The notes under the pieces: model-generated
The model's database searches: none
Seen by the model: the letters and a program-made list of their open reading frames with translations, nothing else
Told to the model about the DNA's origin: nothing
Origin: Desulfurobacteriaceae bacterium
GTDB taxonomy: Bacteria > Aquificota > Aquificia > Desulfurobacteriales > Desulfurobacteriaceae
Direction of reading: 5' to 3'
Assembly: GCA_027051905.1 (NCBI GenBank)
Contig: JALUGO010000027.1
Span: 1 to 64,000, forward strand
Length of the DNA stretch: 64,000 nucleotides
Shown here: in pieces, positions 9,421 through 18,776 of the stretch
Layout of the letters: each line of letters begins with the position of its first letter
Position numbering within the stretch: the first letter of the stretch is position 1
Made by a program: the position numbers and the translations under genes

Positions 9421-10755
9421 ATGAACTTAGCAAAAATAGTTGCTAACGTTACGGAAGTTCCGGAGCTCCGAAGGAGATTCCTTTTTACCCTGGCCATCCT
9501 GGCCGTTTTCCGGCTGGGGGCCCATATTCCAGTTCCCGGCATAAACGTTCAGGCTCTAATAGAGTTCTTCCAGAAGGCCCAGGGAACAGTATTTGGAATG
9601 ATGGACATCTTCTCCGGCGGAGCTCTAAGGAAGCTAACGGTATTTGCCCTTGGCGTAATGCCCTACATCAGCTCCGCTATCATAATGCAACTTTTAACAG
9701 TTGCAATTCCATCTATAGAGAAGCTGGCAAAAGAGGAAGGAGAATACGGTCGAAGAAAAATTGCCCAGTATACCCGTTACGGCGCAGTTCTGCTGGCCTT
9801 TATCCAGGCTTTAGGTATATCCATCGGCCTCCAGAGTTTAACAAGTCCTTCTGGTGTTCCGGTAGTACCCAATCCAGGATTTACCTTCATGTTTGTTACA
9901 GTCACAACCTTGACGGCCGGCGCAACATTCTTGATGTGGCTTGGAGAAAAAATAACAGAAAAAGGCATAGGCAACGGTATGTCCCTTTTAATCTTTGCAG
10001 GAATCGTTTCGCGTATTCCAAACGCTGTCATAACAATGCTCACAATGCTCAAAAACGGCGACATGTCTCTCTTCAAAGCCATAGGCGTCATCGCAATTAT
10101 TGTTGGGATGATTGCGGCAATTGTTTATATCCAGGAGGCTGAAAGAAGAGTTCCCCTACAGTATGCCAAAAGAACTGTTGGGCGGCAGGCTACCGGAAAA
10201 TACACAAGCTACTTACCCGTCAAACTTAACCCCTCTGGCGTTATGCCGATAATTTTTGCAGCTTCTGTTCTCATGTTTCCGGCTACCGTTGTCCGGTTTA
10301 TTCACCATCCCATAGCCCAGGCTATTTACGACGCTTTAATGCCGGGAACAACCCTATACATGGTCGTTTATGGTGCCCTGATTTTCTTCTTTACATACTT
10401 TTACACAGCAATAATCTTCAACCCTGAAGAAATTGCCGAGAACCTCAACAAAGCTGGAGGTTTCATACCGGGCGTAAGAGCTGGAACCGATACTGCAAAA
10501 TACTTAGACAGAATTGTTTCCAGGCTCACCTTCGCTGGTGCTGTCTTCTTAACTTTAGTCGCCATCATCCCGCTGATAATTACACAGCAGATGCACCTGC
10601 CATTCTACTTCGGTGGAACTGCTATCCTTATTGTCGTGGGAGTCGCCCTCGATACACTAAGAAGAATGGAAGCTTTTGCACTTTCTCTCTCCTACGAAGG
10701 GTTCTTTCGTAGAAGACAGAGAAGATTCCGCCTTGGAACCGGAGGTTCAAAATGA
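9421..10755 (+). CDS. secY: Preprotein translocase subunit SecY
   Basis: Core channel of the Sec translocase (444 aa), about ten membrane helices. Recognisable features: plug/TM2 region with DIFSGGALRKLTVFALGVMP near residue 60, the cytosolic loop YAKRTVGRQATG near 246, and the C-terminal EGFFRRRQRRFRLG. It exports unfolded proteins together with SecE, SecG and SecA. Its position between rplO and adk is standard; the stop overlaps the adk start (ATGA). Confidence 0.97.
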   Translation: MNLAKIVANVTEVPELRRRFLFTLAILAVFRLGAHIPVPGINVQALIEFFQKAQGTVFGMMDIFSGGALRKLTVFALGVMPYISSAIIMQLLTVAIPSIEKLAKEEGEYGRRKIAQYTRYGAVLLAFIQALGISIGLQSLTSPSGVPVVPNPGFTFMFVTVTTLTAGATFLMWLGEKITEKGIGNGMSLLIFAGIVSRIPNAVITMLTMLKNGDMSLFKAIGVIAIIVGMIAAIVYIQEAERRVPLQYAKRTVGRQATGKYTSYLPVKLNPSGVMPIIFAASVLMFPATVVRFIHHPIAQAIYDALMPGTTLYMVVYGALIFFFTYFYTAIIFNPEEIAENLNKAGGFIPGVRAGTDTAKYLDRIVSRLTFAGAVFLTLVAIIPLIITQQMHLPFYFGGTAILIVVGVALDTLRRMEAFALSLSYEGFFRRRQRRFRLGTGGSK

Positions 10756-11315
10756 TTAAAGTTGTCTTCTTAGGTCCACCAGGAGCCGGTAAAGGAACGC
10801 AAGCCCAAAGAATAGCTGAAAAATACGGAGTTCCTCACATATCAACAGGAGATATCCTCAGAGCTGCTGTTAAAGAGGGAACAGAGCTGGGAAAAATTGC
10901 AAAGTCTTACATGGACAGAGGAGAACTGGTTCCAGATGACATAATAATTGGCATTATAAGAGAAAGGCTTTCCGAATCTGATGTTAAAGAGAAGGGATTC
11001 ATCTTAGACGGTTTCCCAAGAACCCTTACCCAGGCAGAAGCTCTAGACAGAATGCTTGAAGAGCTTTCCATGCCACTTGACAGGGTAATCTACCTTAACG
11101 TTGACGACGAAGAAATTGTTAAAAGGCTCCTCTCAAGGGGAAGAGCAGACGACACAGAAGATGTTATAAGGAATAGACTCAAAGTCTACAGAGAACAGAC
11201 TGCTCCTCTCATAGACTACTACTCTGAAAAGTGCATCCTTGCAGAAGTTTACGGTGTTGGAGATATAGACAAAATAACAAAGAAAATCGAGGAACTTTTA
11301 GGACTGGAAGGTTAA
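10752..11315 (+). CDS. adk: Adenylate kinase
   Basis: Catalyses ATP + AMP = 2 ADP. The P-loop GPPGAGKGTQAQ is at residues 8-19, the AMP site STGDILR near 30-36, and the FILDGFPRTLTQAEAL block near 78-93. At 187 aa it is the short type: the LID (around RADDTEDVIRNRL) has no cysteines, so no zinc site is expected. Translationally coupled to secY by a four-base overlap. Confidence 0.97.
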   Translation: MIKVVFLGPPGAGKGTQAQRIAEKYGVPHISTGDILRAAVKEGTELGKIAKSYMDRGELVPDDIIIGIIRERLSESDVKEKGFILDGFPRTLTQAEALDRMLEELSMPLDRVIYLNVDDEEIVKRLLSRGRADDTEDVIRNRLKVYREQTAPLIDYYSEKCILAEVYGVGDIDKITKKIEELLGLEG

Positions 11316-11318
11316 GCA

Positions 11319-12089
11319 TTGAAGAAAACCAAGCACGGAATAATCCTCAAAACCCCTGAAGAGATAGCCAAACTTCGGACTGCTGCCGCCACAACTATGG
11401 AAATTTTATTAAAGGTTGCTGAACAGGTTGCTCCCGGTATTACAGCCCTCGACATAGATAAACTTGCAAGAAGCTACTGCAAAAACTATGGTGTTAAACC
11501 CGCTTTTTTAGGCTACGGGGGATTCCCCGGAGCCATCTGTGTTTCCGTTAACGAAGAAGTTGTCCATGGATTGCCAACGAAGAGAAAGGTTTTTAAAGAG
11601 GGAGATATCGTCTCCCTCGACTTTGGAGCAGTAGTAGACGGCTGGATAGGGGACGTTGCCGTTACAGTTCCCGTTGGGAAAATAAGTGAAAACGCTCAGA
11701 AACTTATAGATGTTACGAGGGAAGCCCTTTACAGGGGAATAGAGGCTGCAAAAGTAGGTGGAAAACTGATAGACATATCAAGAGCTATTCAGAAATACGT
11801 TGAATCCCATGGTTTTAACGTTACGAGGGGTTATGCCGGCCATGGGATAGGCCGTTCACTTCACGAAGAACCACAGATAACAAACTACGTGTATAAAGGG
11901 TATCCAGATATAACCCTGGAACCCGGAATGACATTCGCCATTGAACCCATGGTTAACGAAGGAACTGGAAGGGTAAAGGTTAAGAGAGATAAATGGACAG
12001 TTGTAACCAAAGACGGTAAACTCTCTGCCCATTTTGAGCATGATATTGCCCTAACAGAGAACGGGACTATAATTATGTCCGCAATTTAG
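11319..12089 (+). CDS. map: Methionine aminopeptidase, type I
   Basis: Removes the initiator methionine from nascent proteins (256 aa). The pita-bread fold ligands are visible: two Asp in SLDFGAVVDGWIGDVAV, His in GYAGHGIGRSLHEEPQI, Glu in EPMVNEG and Glu in HFEHDIALTENG. The start is taken as TTG at 11319, three bases after adk, because no ATG or GTG precedes the conserved KTPEEIAKL; the ribosome binding site (GGAAGG within the adk end) is modest, so the start is less certain than the gene. Confidence 0.95.
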   Translation: MKKTKHGIILKTPEEIAKLRTAAATTMEILLKVAEQVAPGITALDIDKLARSYCKNYGVKPAFLGYGGFPGAICVSVNEEVVHGLPTKRKVFKEGDIVSLDFGAVVDGWIGDVAVTVPVGKISENAQKLIDVTREALYRGIEAAKVGGKLIDISRAIQKYVESHGFNVTRGYAGHGIGRSLHEEPQITNYVYKGYPDITLEPGMTFAIEPMVNEGTGRVKVKRDKWTVVTKDGKLSAHFEHDIALTENGTIIMSAI

Positions 12090-12110
12090 CAAATAGCTTC
12101 AGGAGAGATA

Positions 12111-12329
12111 ATGGCAAAGGAGAAGGGCATCCAGGTAGAAGGAAAAGTAGTAGAAGCTTTACCAAATGCTTACTTCAAAGTAGAGCTTGATAACGGACAT
12201 CAGGTTCTTGCCCATGCATCTGGAAAGATGAGGGTTCACTTTATCAGAATACTGCCAGGCGACCGTGTGGTCGTTGAGCTCAGCCCCTACGATTTAACAA
12301 GGGGAAGAATTATCTACAGGAAAGGATAA
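12111..12329 (+). CDS. infA: Translation initiation factor IF-1
   Basis: IF-1 (72 aa, family length) occupies the A site during initiation. The OB-fold signature [20 protein letters not shown] and the C-terminal [19 protein letters not shown] are standard. AGGAGAG precedes the ATG. It sits between map and rpmJ as in most bacteria. Confidence 0.97.
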   Translation: MAKEKGIQVEGKVVEALPNAYFKVELDNGHQVLAHASGKMRVHFIRILPGDRVVVELSPYDLTRGRIIYRKG

Positions 12330-12389
12330 TAAAACCGTCCCTTCACATACCGCGGCTAATGGCACGAAACACAAAAGGAGAGGTTGAAG

Positions 12390-12506
12390 ATGAAGGTAAG
12401 ACCGTCCGTCAAGAAGATCTGCCCCAAGTGTAAGATTATCAGGCGCAAAGGGGTGGTAAGAGTTATCTGTGAAAACCCAAAGCACAAACAGAGACAAGGT
12501 AAGTAA
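12390..12506 (+). CDS. rpmJ: Ribosomal protein L36
   Basis: Smallest ribosomal protein, 38 aa. It starts [20 protein letters not shown] and keeps the zinc ligands Cys11, Cys14, Cys27 and His32, so it is the zinc-bound form. AGGAGAGG precedes the ATG. The 60-base gap after infA shows no clear promoter. Positioned before rpsM as usual. Confidence 0.96.
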   Translation: MKVRPSVKKICPKCKIIRRKGVVRVICENPKHKQRQGK

Positions 12507-12517
12507 GGAGGAAAGCT

Positions 12518-12898
12518 GTGGCGAGGATAGCTGGAGTTGACATTCCAGACAACAAGAAGGTTCCCTATTCCCTTGCCTACATCTACGGCATAGGGATAAA
12601 GAGCGGTTTTAAAATCTGCGAAAAAGCGGGAATCGACCCTGAAAAAAGGGTTAAAGACCTGACAGAAGAAGAGATTGCAAAGATAAGGAAAATCATAGAA
12701 AACGAATACAAAGTTGAAGGTGACCTCAGAAAAGAGATTGCAATGAACATTAAACGCCTCATTGAAATCGGTTGCTACAGAGGCGTTCGTCACAGGCTTG
12801 GTCTCCCTGTTCGTGGTCAGAGGACAAGGACAAATGCAAGAACCCGTAAGGGACCAAGGAAGACCGTTGCAGGTAAGAAAAAGGCACCTAAGAAGTAA
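12518..12898 (+). CDS. rpsM: Ribosomal protein S13
   Basis: Small-subunit protein S13 (126 aa), at the head near the P site. It begins with GTG behind [26 protein letters not shown] is diagnostic, followed by [20 protein letters not shown] and the basic tail [18 protein letters not shown]. Confidence 0.97.
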   Translation: MARIAGVDIPDNKKVPYSLAYIYGIGIKSGFKICEKAGIDPEKRVKDLTEEEIAKIRKIIENEYKVEGDLRKEIAMNIKRLIEIGCYRGVRHRLGLPVRGQRTRTNARTRKGPRKTVAGKKKAPKK

Positions 12899-12914
12899 TT
12901 AAAGGAGGTAATTG

Positions 12915-13307
12915 ATGGCCAGGCCTAAGAAAGGCGGTAAGAAAAAGCAGAAGAAGACTGTCGGTTTTGCCATAGCCCACATTCAGACAACGTTTAACAA
13001 CACGATCGTTACATTTACCGACAAAGAGGGAAATACACTCTGCTGGGAAAGCGGAGGAACCGTGGGGTTTAAAGGAACAAGGAAGAGCACCCCTTACGCT
13101 GCTCAGCTTGCAGCTACAAAAGCTGCCCAGAGGGCTATGAAGGAGTTTGGCGTTAAGGACGTTGAGATAAGGATTAAGGGAAACGGTGGCGGAAGGGAAA
13201 CCGCCATTAAGGCAATAGCTGCAGCTGGTCTTAACGTTAAGGTTATTCGTGACGTTACTCCAATTCCTCACGATGGCTGCAGACCACCAAAGAGAAGAAG
13301 GGTTTAA
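12915..13307 (+). CDS. rpsK: Ribosomal protein S11
   Basis: Small-subunit protein S11 (130 aa), which lines the mRNA exit. The block [19 protein letters not shown] and the C-terminal [19 protein letters not shown] identify it. A TTG at 12912 is in frame but the ATG at 12915 has better spacing from AGGAGG. Confidence 0.97.
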   Translation: MARPKKGGKKKQKKTVGFAIAHIQTTFNNTIVTFTDKEGNTLCWESGGTVGFKGTRKSTPYAAQLAATKAAQRAMKEFGVKDVEIRIKGNGGGRETAIKAIAAAGLNVKVIRDVTPIPHDGCRPPKRRRV

Positions 13308-13319
13308 CGGAGGTAGTAG

Positions 13320-13946
13320 ATGGGTAGGTATACAGGACCAAAGTGGCGGATTGCCAGAAGGCTCGGCGTTAACATATACGTTGGTGAGGAGAAGTCCCAG
13401 AAGGGTAAGTCTATTCTTGACAGAAGACCATATGCTCCCGGTCAGCACGGCCGTTCCCGTAGAAAAATCTCCTACTACGGCCGGCAGCTTATGGAAAAAC
13501 AGAAAGTTAAGTATTACTATGGCGTTAGGGAACGCCAGTTCAGGCGTTTCTACGAGATGGCCGAACGTATGAGAGGCCAGACTGGTGAAAACCTCCTCAG
13601 GCTCCTTGAAAGCAGGCTAGACAACGTTGTTTACAGACTTGGGTTTGGTAAGTCCCACAGACACGCAAGACAGCTTGTTGTTCACGGCCACATCCTTGTA
13701 AACGGAAAGAAGGTTGACAGACCTTCCTACCTGGTTAAACCAGGAGACGTTATAGAGGTTAAGGAGAAAAGCAGAGATATTCCTCAAATTAAAGAAGGAA
13801 TAGAGCTTGCTCAGAGAAGGGGCATCCCTTCATGGCTTGAACTTGATGCTGAAAACTTTAAGGGAGTTGTAAAAGCTGAACCTACACGTGAAGAGATTGA
13901 AATCCCAATTGAAGAGCACCTGATTGTTGAGCTCTACTCTAAGTAA
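13320..13946 (+). CDS. rpsD: Ribosomal protein S4
   Basis: Small-subunit protein S4 (208 aa), a primary 16S binder. The N-terminal [15 protein letters not shown] and the S4 RNA-binding domain (residues ~98-160, [14 protein letters not shown] then [18 protein letters not shown]) are complete. There are no cysteines in the N-terminal domain, so this is the zinc-free form. AACGGAGG precedes the ATG. Confidence 0.97.
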   Translation: MGRYTGPKWRIARRLGVNIYVGEEKSQKGKSILDRRPYAPGQHGRSRRKISYYGRQLMEKQKVKYYYGVRERQFRRFYEMAERMRGQTGENLLRLLESRLDNVVYRLGFGKSHRHARQLVVHGHILVNGKKVDRPSYLVKPGDVIEVKEKSRDIPQIKEGIELAQRRGIPSWLELDAENFKGVVKAEPTREEIEIPIEEHLIVELYSK

Positions 13947-13972
13947 TAGCTAACGTTTTGCGGAGGAAAATA

Positions 13973-14920
13973 ATGGTTGAGTTTATAACTCCCGATAAGT
14001 TTAAGTGGGAGGAGCATACCGACACCTACGGCCGCTTTGTTGTTGAACCTTTAGAGAAGGGATACGGTATAACTGTTGGAAACGCTCTCAGAAGGGTTCT
14101 TCTATCTTCAATCGAAGGTGCAGCCCCTACAGCTGTTAAGTTCGAAGGAGCTTACCACGAATTCACTACACTTCCAGGTGTAGTTGAGGATGTAACAGAA
14201 ATAGTCCTCAACATAAAAAAACTCAGATTTATTCTTCATGGAGATGGTCCTGTATTCATCGAACTTAAGAAAAAAGGGCCAGGCAAAGTATACGCTAAAG
14301 ACTTTAACCTGCCTTCCCAGGTGGAGCTCCTTACCCCTGACCAAGAAATAGCCACCCTTGACAACGAAAATGCTGAGATTGAAATACACCTCCGCATAGA
14401 CAGGGGAAAGGGATTTGTTCTCTCTGAAGATATTCAGGAGATTTTCGAAATAACTACTCTCGGCTGGATTCCACTCGATGCGGACTTCTCCCCCATTAAA
14501 AAGGTCACGTTTAAGGTTGAAGATACAAGGGTTGGTAGAAGAACAGACTACAACAAACTGACTTTTGAAATATGGACGGATGGAAGCATTTCTCCCAAGG
14601 ATGCACTGGTAAGAGCATCCAACATTCTTATAGACCACTTCTCGCTAATCAGGGACAGACTTGTTGAAGCTTTATTTGCCGCTGAAGAAGCAAAAGAGAA
14701 GGCAGAGACATCTGAACTGCTATCCCAGACCCTTGAAGATGCCGGTTTAACAGGAAGGGCCTTAAAAGTCCTTAAAGAACACGGCATAGAGACTGTAGGA
14801 GATCTTGTAAGGCTTACAAAACCTGAACTTGAGGCTCTAAAGGGGCTTGGTAAGAAGTCCATAGCCGAAATCGAGAAGTTCCTATCTTCTCTCGGACTTG
14901 AGTTGGGAGGTAAGGAGTAA
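13973..14920 (+). CDS. rpoA: RNA polymerase alpha subunit
   Basis: Alpha subunit (315 aa). The N-terminal assembly domain has FVVEPLEKGYGITVGNALRR near residue 18; the C-terminal DNA- and activator-binding domain (~250-310) contains the helix-hairpin-helix VGDLVRLTKPELEALKGLG. A TTG further upstream (13958) is in frame but lies over the ribosome binding site; the ATG at 13973 follows GGAGG directly. Stop and rplQ start overlap by one base. Confidence 0.97.
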   Translation: MVEFITPDKFKWEEHTDTYGRFVVEPLEKGYGITVGNALRRVLLSSIEGAAPTAVKFEGAYHEFTTLPGVVEDVTEIVLNIKKLRFILHGDGPVFIELKKKGPGKVYAKDFNLPSQVELLTPDQEIATLDNENAEIEIHLRIDRGKGFVLSEDIQEIFEITTLGWIPLDADFSPIKKVTFKVEDTRVGRRTDYNKLTFEIWTDGSISPKDALVRASNILIDHFSLIRDRLVEALFAAEEAKEKAETSELLSQTLEDAGLTGRALKVLKEHGIETVGDLVRLTKPELEALKGLGKKSIAEIEKFLSSLGLELGGKE

Positions 14921-15309
14921 TGAGACATAGAGTTAAAGGAAAAAAGCTGGGAAGACCCACTGAGCACAGGATCTTAATGCTAAGGAACCTCGTCACAGAC
15001 CTGATGGAACACGGAAAGGTAATTACCACCATTGCGAGAGCAAAAGAACTTCGCCGCATGGCCGATAAACTTATAACAAAGGCCAAACAGGAAGACAAAG
15101 TTAAGGCTATAAGAGACGTTCTTGCAATTGTAACCAGGAAGGAAGTCGCTTATAAAATTGTTAACGAAATAGCTCCAAAGTATAAAGATAGAAACGGCGG
15201 CTACACAAGATTACTTCACTACGATTTCAGAAAGGGAGACGCTGCACCAACTGCTATTGTTATGCTCGTAGAGACGGAAGAGGAATCTTCAGAATCCAAA
15301 GAGGAGTAA
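14920..15309 (+). CDS. rplQ: Ribosomal protein L17
   Basis: Large-subunit protein L17 (129 aa), the last gene of the operon. It starts MRHRVKGKKLGRPTEHRILM and has RLLHYDFRKGDAAPTAIVML near the C-terminus. The start overlaps the rpoA stop (TAATG). A strong hairpin terminator follows 20 bases after the stop. Confidence 0.97.
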   Translation: MRHRVKGKKLGRPTEHRILMLRNLVTDLMEHGKVITTIARAKELRRMADKLITKAKQEDKVKAIRDVLAIVTRKEVAYKIVNEIAPKYKDRNGGYTRLLHYDFRKGDAAPTAIVMLVETEEESSESKEE

Positions 15310-15328
15310 TAGCAGCTTTAAGTGCCTC

Positions 15329-15354
15329 AAAGCCCCCAGATGGGGGCTTTTTTA
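15329..15354. terminator. Bidirectional terminator between rplQ and minE
   Basis: Perfect stem AGCCCCC / GGGGGCT (15331-15337 with 15342-15348) around an AGAT loop. It is flanked by A's on one side and a run of T's (15348-15353) on the other, so it works as an intrinsic terminator for the + ribosomal operon and can also serve the convergent minCDE operon. Confidence 0.9.
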
Positions 15355-15609
15355 TTTGTTCTTCACAGGAACTTCTATCTCTATCTTACCCTGCTCACTA
15401 TCACCTTCAGGAATGTGAATGTTAACCCCTTTAGTATCTATAAATGGAAAATCCTCAAGAGCTTTAAGGATAGCTTCTTTCACTGCTTCAACAGCATTTG
15501 GAGGAAGCCCTGCTCTGTCGTATCTAAGTATCAGTTGCAGTCTCTTTTTCGCAACCTCCTTTGCTGGAGGTCTCCCAAAAGCCTCCCTCAATTTATCTAC
15601 AAACCCCAT
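15352..15609 (-). CDS. minE: Cell division topological specificity factor MinE
   Basis: MinE (85 aa) drives MinD off the membrane and sets the pole-to-pole pattern that confines MinC to the cell ends. Typical features: a short N-terminal membrane/MinD-contact helix (FVDKLREAFGR), KEVAKKRLQLILRYDRAGL near residues 17-35, and the C-terminal dimer domain ending in IEIEVPVK. It overlaps the minD stop by one base and ends in the terminator. Confidence 0.92.
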   Translation of the reverse strand: MGFVDKLREAFGRPPAKEVAKKRLQLILRYDRAGLPPNAVEAVKEAILKALEDFPFIDTKGVNIHIPEGDSEQGKIEIEVPVKNK

Positions 15610-16406
15610 TATTCACTCCCAAAAAGTCTTTTTAGTTTTTCTAAGAAACCTTCAGAGTATGTAAGTTTGGGAATGGGGATCTCCTTTCCTAACAATCTAT
15701 CAGCTATGTTCCTGAGCTCTCTCCCTGCAATTGAATCCTCAAAGAGGACAGCAGGCTCTCCCCTGTTTATGTAAGAAACCATGTTCTTATCTTCGGGAAC
15801 AACCCCCAGAAGGTCAAGGCTCAACACCTGCAGAACATCATCAACGTCTAACATATCCCCCCTTGCAACTTTTTTAGGATCTATTCGGTTTATCACCAGC
15901 TTGGGCTCCGGTTTTTGCATTACATCACAGAGCCCCACTACCCTATCAGCATCTCTGATTGAGGCCATCTCTGGATTGGCTACTACGATTATCGTATCTG
16001 CAGGCGTTACTGCTGTTTTGAATCCCTCTTCTATCCCCGCCGGAGAATCGATGAATATAAAATCAAACTTGTCTCTGAGGTCCTCCACGATATTTACAAG
16101 GTCTTCAGGCTTAACTGCACTCTTATCTTTAGTTTGAGCAGCTGGAAGAAGATAGAGGTTTTTCGTTCTCTTATCCCTCACCAGAGCTTTTTCTGGAGGA
16201 ACAACACCTTCAATAACGTGAACGATGTCGTAAACTATTCTGTTTTCAAGCCCCAGAACAAGGTCAAGGTTTCTCAGACCTATATCTGCATCAATAGCCA
16301 CAACTTTATAACCCTTCATTGCAAGGGCTGTTGCAACGTTCGCCGTTACGGTACTTTTCCCAACTCCTCCTTTCCCAGAGGTTACGCAGATAACCTTGTC
16401 TGCCAT
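15609..16406 (-). CDS. minD: Septum site-determining ATPase MinD
   Basis: MinD (265 aa), a ParA-like membrane ATPase that recruits MinC. The deviant Walker A, SGKGGVGKSTVTANVA, is at residues 10-25; the switch regions (VVAIDADIGLRNLDL and FIFIDSPAGIEEGF) follow. The C-terminal LEKLKRLFG is the amphipathic membrane-targeting helix. Its start overlaps the minC stop by one base, implying coupled translation. Confidence 0.96.
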   Translation of the reverse strand: MADKVICVTSGKGGVGKSTVTANVATALAMKGYKVVAIDADIGLRNLDLVLGLENRIVYDIVHVIEGVVPPEKALVRDKRTKNLYLLPAAQTKDKSAVKPEDLVNIVEDLRDKFDFIFIDSPAGIEEGFKTAVTPADTIIVVANPEMASIRDADRVVGLCDVMQKPEPKLVINRIDPKKVARGDMLDVDDVLQVLSLDLLGVVPEDKNMVSYINRGEPAVLFEDSIAGRELRNIADRLLGKEIPIPKLTYSEGFLEKLKRLFGSE

Positions 16407-17056
16407 TAATTTCTCCCCGTTTTATAGTCTATTTTTATTTTGCCATTTTTTACTGCAATTTTAAAATTTGTATACGACTCATTTCTTTCAAAAGAGACCT
16501 GCCTACCACACACCTCTACAAGAGGCGCCTGAAAGTAAAGGGATCTAACTTCACACTCGCTCTTCCCAATACCAGCCCGAACAAATCCCATTAAATTCCC
16601 CATAACGTAAACGTTTCCCCCTGCCTCCACCTCTGCTCCTGGATTAACATCACCCATAATTACTATATCGCCCGTTGATGTTATTTTATCTCCTGAACGA
16701 AGAGTTTTCTTAATAAATTTTACCTCCTCTGTTTCTGCTCTTTCCTTTATCTTTTCAAGTTCCATACTAGAAAGGTCACAAGGAACCCCCAACCTTATAC
16801 AGAGCTCCCTGTTTTCCCTCAGGTTGGTCTTAAAACCACAAAAGGTAATTCCGTCCAAAGTTACAAAGTAACTACACAGATCTTCAACTTCCTCCATTGA
16901 AAGCTTATAGTTCTCTACAGAGAGTATGAACCTAGAGCCCTTTAAAAGTTGCCTTTTCTCAAGAATGAACTTTTTGATATCTTCTAAGTTAAAGTTAGAA
17001 TCATCTGTCAGGAGTTCAATTGCTATTACGTTGGTTCCTCTAAGTTTGTAGCTCAT
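16406..17056 (-). CDS. minC: Septum site-determining protein MinC
   Basis: MinC (216 aa) inhibits FtsZ polymerisation away from midcell. The C-terminal beta-helix domain (~105-205) has GDKITSTGDIVIMGDVNPGA and GNVYVMGNLMGFVRAG, which bind MinD; the N-terminal ~100 residues are the weakly conserved FtsZ-binding domain. First gene of minCDE, divergent from speB across 48 bases; no convincing promoter hexamers were found there. Confidence 0.93.
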   Translation of the reverse strand: MSYKLRGTNVIAIELLTDDSNFNLEDIKKFILEKRQLLKGSRFILSVENYKLSMEEVEDLCSYFVTLDGITFCGFKTNLRENRELCIRLGVPCDLSSMELEKIKERAETEEVKFIKKTLRSGDKITSTGDIVIMGDVNPGAEVEAGGNVYVMGNLMGFVRAGIGKSECEVRSLYFQAPLVEVCGRQVSFERNESYTNFKIAVKNGKIKIDYKTGRN

Positions 17057-17104
17057 TTTTCTCTCCTTTTACCGAATTTAATTCTAACAGGATCTGGAGG
17101 GTTA

Positions 17105-17908
17105 ATGAAGTTTCTTGCCTCAAAAGAGAGTGGAAAAATAGTGATCTTTGGAGTTCCCTACGACTCCACCACCTGCTTCAGACCGGGAGCAAGATTTGCC
17201 CCTGAAGGAATTCGTTTCTTCTCCGAGAACCTGGAAGAGTATAGCCTCGCCCTTGGAAAATCTCTTGAAGATGTCGACTTCTGTGATGCCGGAAATATCG
17301 AGGTTCCAGCAGATCCAGAAAAGATGGTTGAAGCTGTCTATTCCTTTGCCAGAAGAGTAGAAGTTCCCGTTCTTTTAGGAGGAGAACACTCCGTTACCTA
17401 CCCCGTTGTTAAAGCGTTATCTGAACGCTTCAAAAACTTGACTGTAGTTCACTTTGACGCTCACGCAGATCTAAGGAACAACTACTCCGGAACACCCTAC
17501 TCCCACGCCTGTGTCATGAAAAGAATTCTGGAGCTCGGGGTTTCAATTGTTCAGGTTGGAATAAGAAGTGCAACCAGAGAAGAGACAGAACTCCGAAATA
17601 GGAATCCAAACATAACCGTTATTAACTCTCTAACTGAACTGCTCACCCTTCTTCCACGTATAAATACTCCACTTTACTTCTCTATAGACATAGACTTTTT
17701 TGACCCTGCTTACGCCCCAGGAACAGGAACTCCCGAACCTCCCGGAGCTTCTCCAGTTGAATTCTTTAACCTTATCTATAAATTACCAGCCATCAACCTG
17801 GTGGGTTTTGACGTAGTAGAAGTTTCTCCCCCATACGACCCGAGCGGCATCACTCAGATGCTTGCAGCAAAGATTGTAAGGGAGCTTTTACTAAAGTTCT
17901 GGGGGTGA
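17105..17908 (+). CDS. speB: Agmatinase / arginase-family ureohydrolase
   Basis: 267 aa ureohydrolase. The two-manganese site is complete: GGEHSVTYPV (His), FDAHADLR (Asp-His-Asp) and SIDIDFFDPAYAPGTGTPEP (Asp-Asp). It would hydrolyse agmatine to putrescine and urea or, as in Thermus, N1-aminopropylagmatine to spermidine; the adjoining aminopropyltransferase makes the second plausible, but sequence alone does not decide. The ATG follows GGAGGG; the stop overlaps the speE ribosome binding region. Confidence 0.92.
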   Translation: MKFLASKESGKIVIFGVPYDSTTCFRPGARFAPEGIRFFSENLEEYSLALGKSLEDVDFCDAGNIEVPADPEKMVEAVYSFARRVEVPVLLGGEHSVTYPVVKALSERFKNLTVVHFDAHADLRNNYSGTPYSHACVMKRILELGVSIVQVGIRSATREETELRNRNPNITVINSLTELLTLLPRINTPLYFSIDIDFFDPAYAPGTGTPEPPGASPVEFFNLIYKLPAINLVGFDVVEVSPPYDPSGITQMLAAKIVRELLLKFWG

Positions 17909-17910
17909 GG

Positions 17911-18774
17911 ATGCTCTGGTTTACCGAATACTACAGCGGAGAGGGAATGGAGCTCTCCGGAACAGGATTAACCGTCAGGGTAAAGTCTGCACTGAGAAAG
18001 AAAACGCCGTTTCAGGAGCTCCTCCTTTTAGAAACAGAAGACTGGGGAAGGATGCTCGTTTTAGATGGAGCCATTCAGACAACAGAAAAAGACGAATTTA
18101 TCTACCACGAGATGATAGTTCACCCTGCCGCTTTTACCCTCACCCGACAGATAGAAAGGGTTTTGGTTATAGGTGGTGGAGACGGAGGAACCGTTAGAGA
18201 GGTTCTAAAACACAACCCTATCCAGATAGACATGGTTGAGATAGACAGAGACGTTGTTGAATTTTCAAAAGAGCACTTACCTTCCATCTCTTGCAGCATT
18301 GATGACGAAAGGGTAAACCTCATATTTGAAGACGGTAGAGAGTTTGTAAAAAACAGGAAAGAGGTTTACGACCTCATAGTAGTTGACTGTTCAGACCCTG
18401 TAGGCCCTTCCAGAGTTCTCTACGAAGAGAGTTTCTACAGAGATGCTGCTAAAGCCCTAAAACCCGGTGGAATCTTTGTTACGCAGTCAGAATCCCCTTT
18501 TGCACAGAAGCGAATCCACCTGAAAATAGTTGAAGAGCTCTCAAAAGTGTTTAAAAGCGTTCGTCCCTATCTTGCATTTATTCCAACTTACCCTTCTGGA
18601 ATGTGGAGTTTTACAATTGCGTCAAACGAGTTAGACCCCTTAAAAGTCCCCTATTCTTCCCTTGACAACCTCTACAGAGAATTTACTAAAAGAAACGGAG
18701 AACTCAGGTATTACAATCCTAAAATCCACTACGGAGCCTTCGCAATACCAAACTTTGTATACAGGGAGGAGTAA
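17911..18774 (+). CDS. speE: Aminopropyltransferase (spermidine synthase family)
   Basis: 287 aa. Transfers aminopropyl from decarboxylated SAM to putrescine or agmatine, releasing methylthioadenosine. Motifs: GGGDGGTVREVLKH (nucleotide loop, ~residue 85), EIDRDVVEFSKEHLP, and VDCSDPVGPSRVLYEESFY with the catalytic Asp. A GTG two codons earlier (17905) overlaps the speB stop; the ATG at 17911 is preferred because its N-terminus LWFTEYYSGEG resembles family starts. Substrate preference is undetermined. Confidence 0.92.
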   Translation: MLWFTEYYSGEGMELSGTGLTVRVKSALRKKTPFQELLLLETEDWGRMLVLDGAIQTTEKDEFIYHEMIVHPAAFTLTRQIERVLVIGGGDGGTVREVLKHNPIQIDMVEIDRDVVEFSKEHLPSISCSIDDERVNLIFEDGREFVKNRKEVYDLIVVDCSDPVGPSRVLYEESFYRDAAKALKPGGIFVTQSESPFAQKRIHLKIVEELSKVFKSVRPYLAFIPTYPSGMWSFTIASNELDPLKVPYSSLDNLYREFTKRNGELRYYNPKIHYGAFAIPNFVYREE

Positions 18775-18776
18775 AA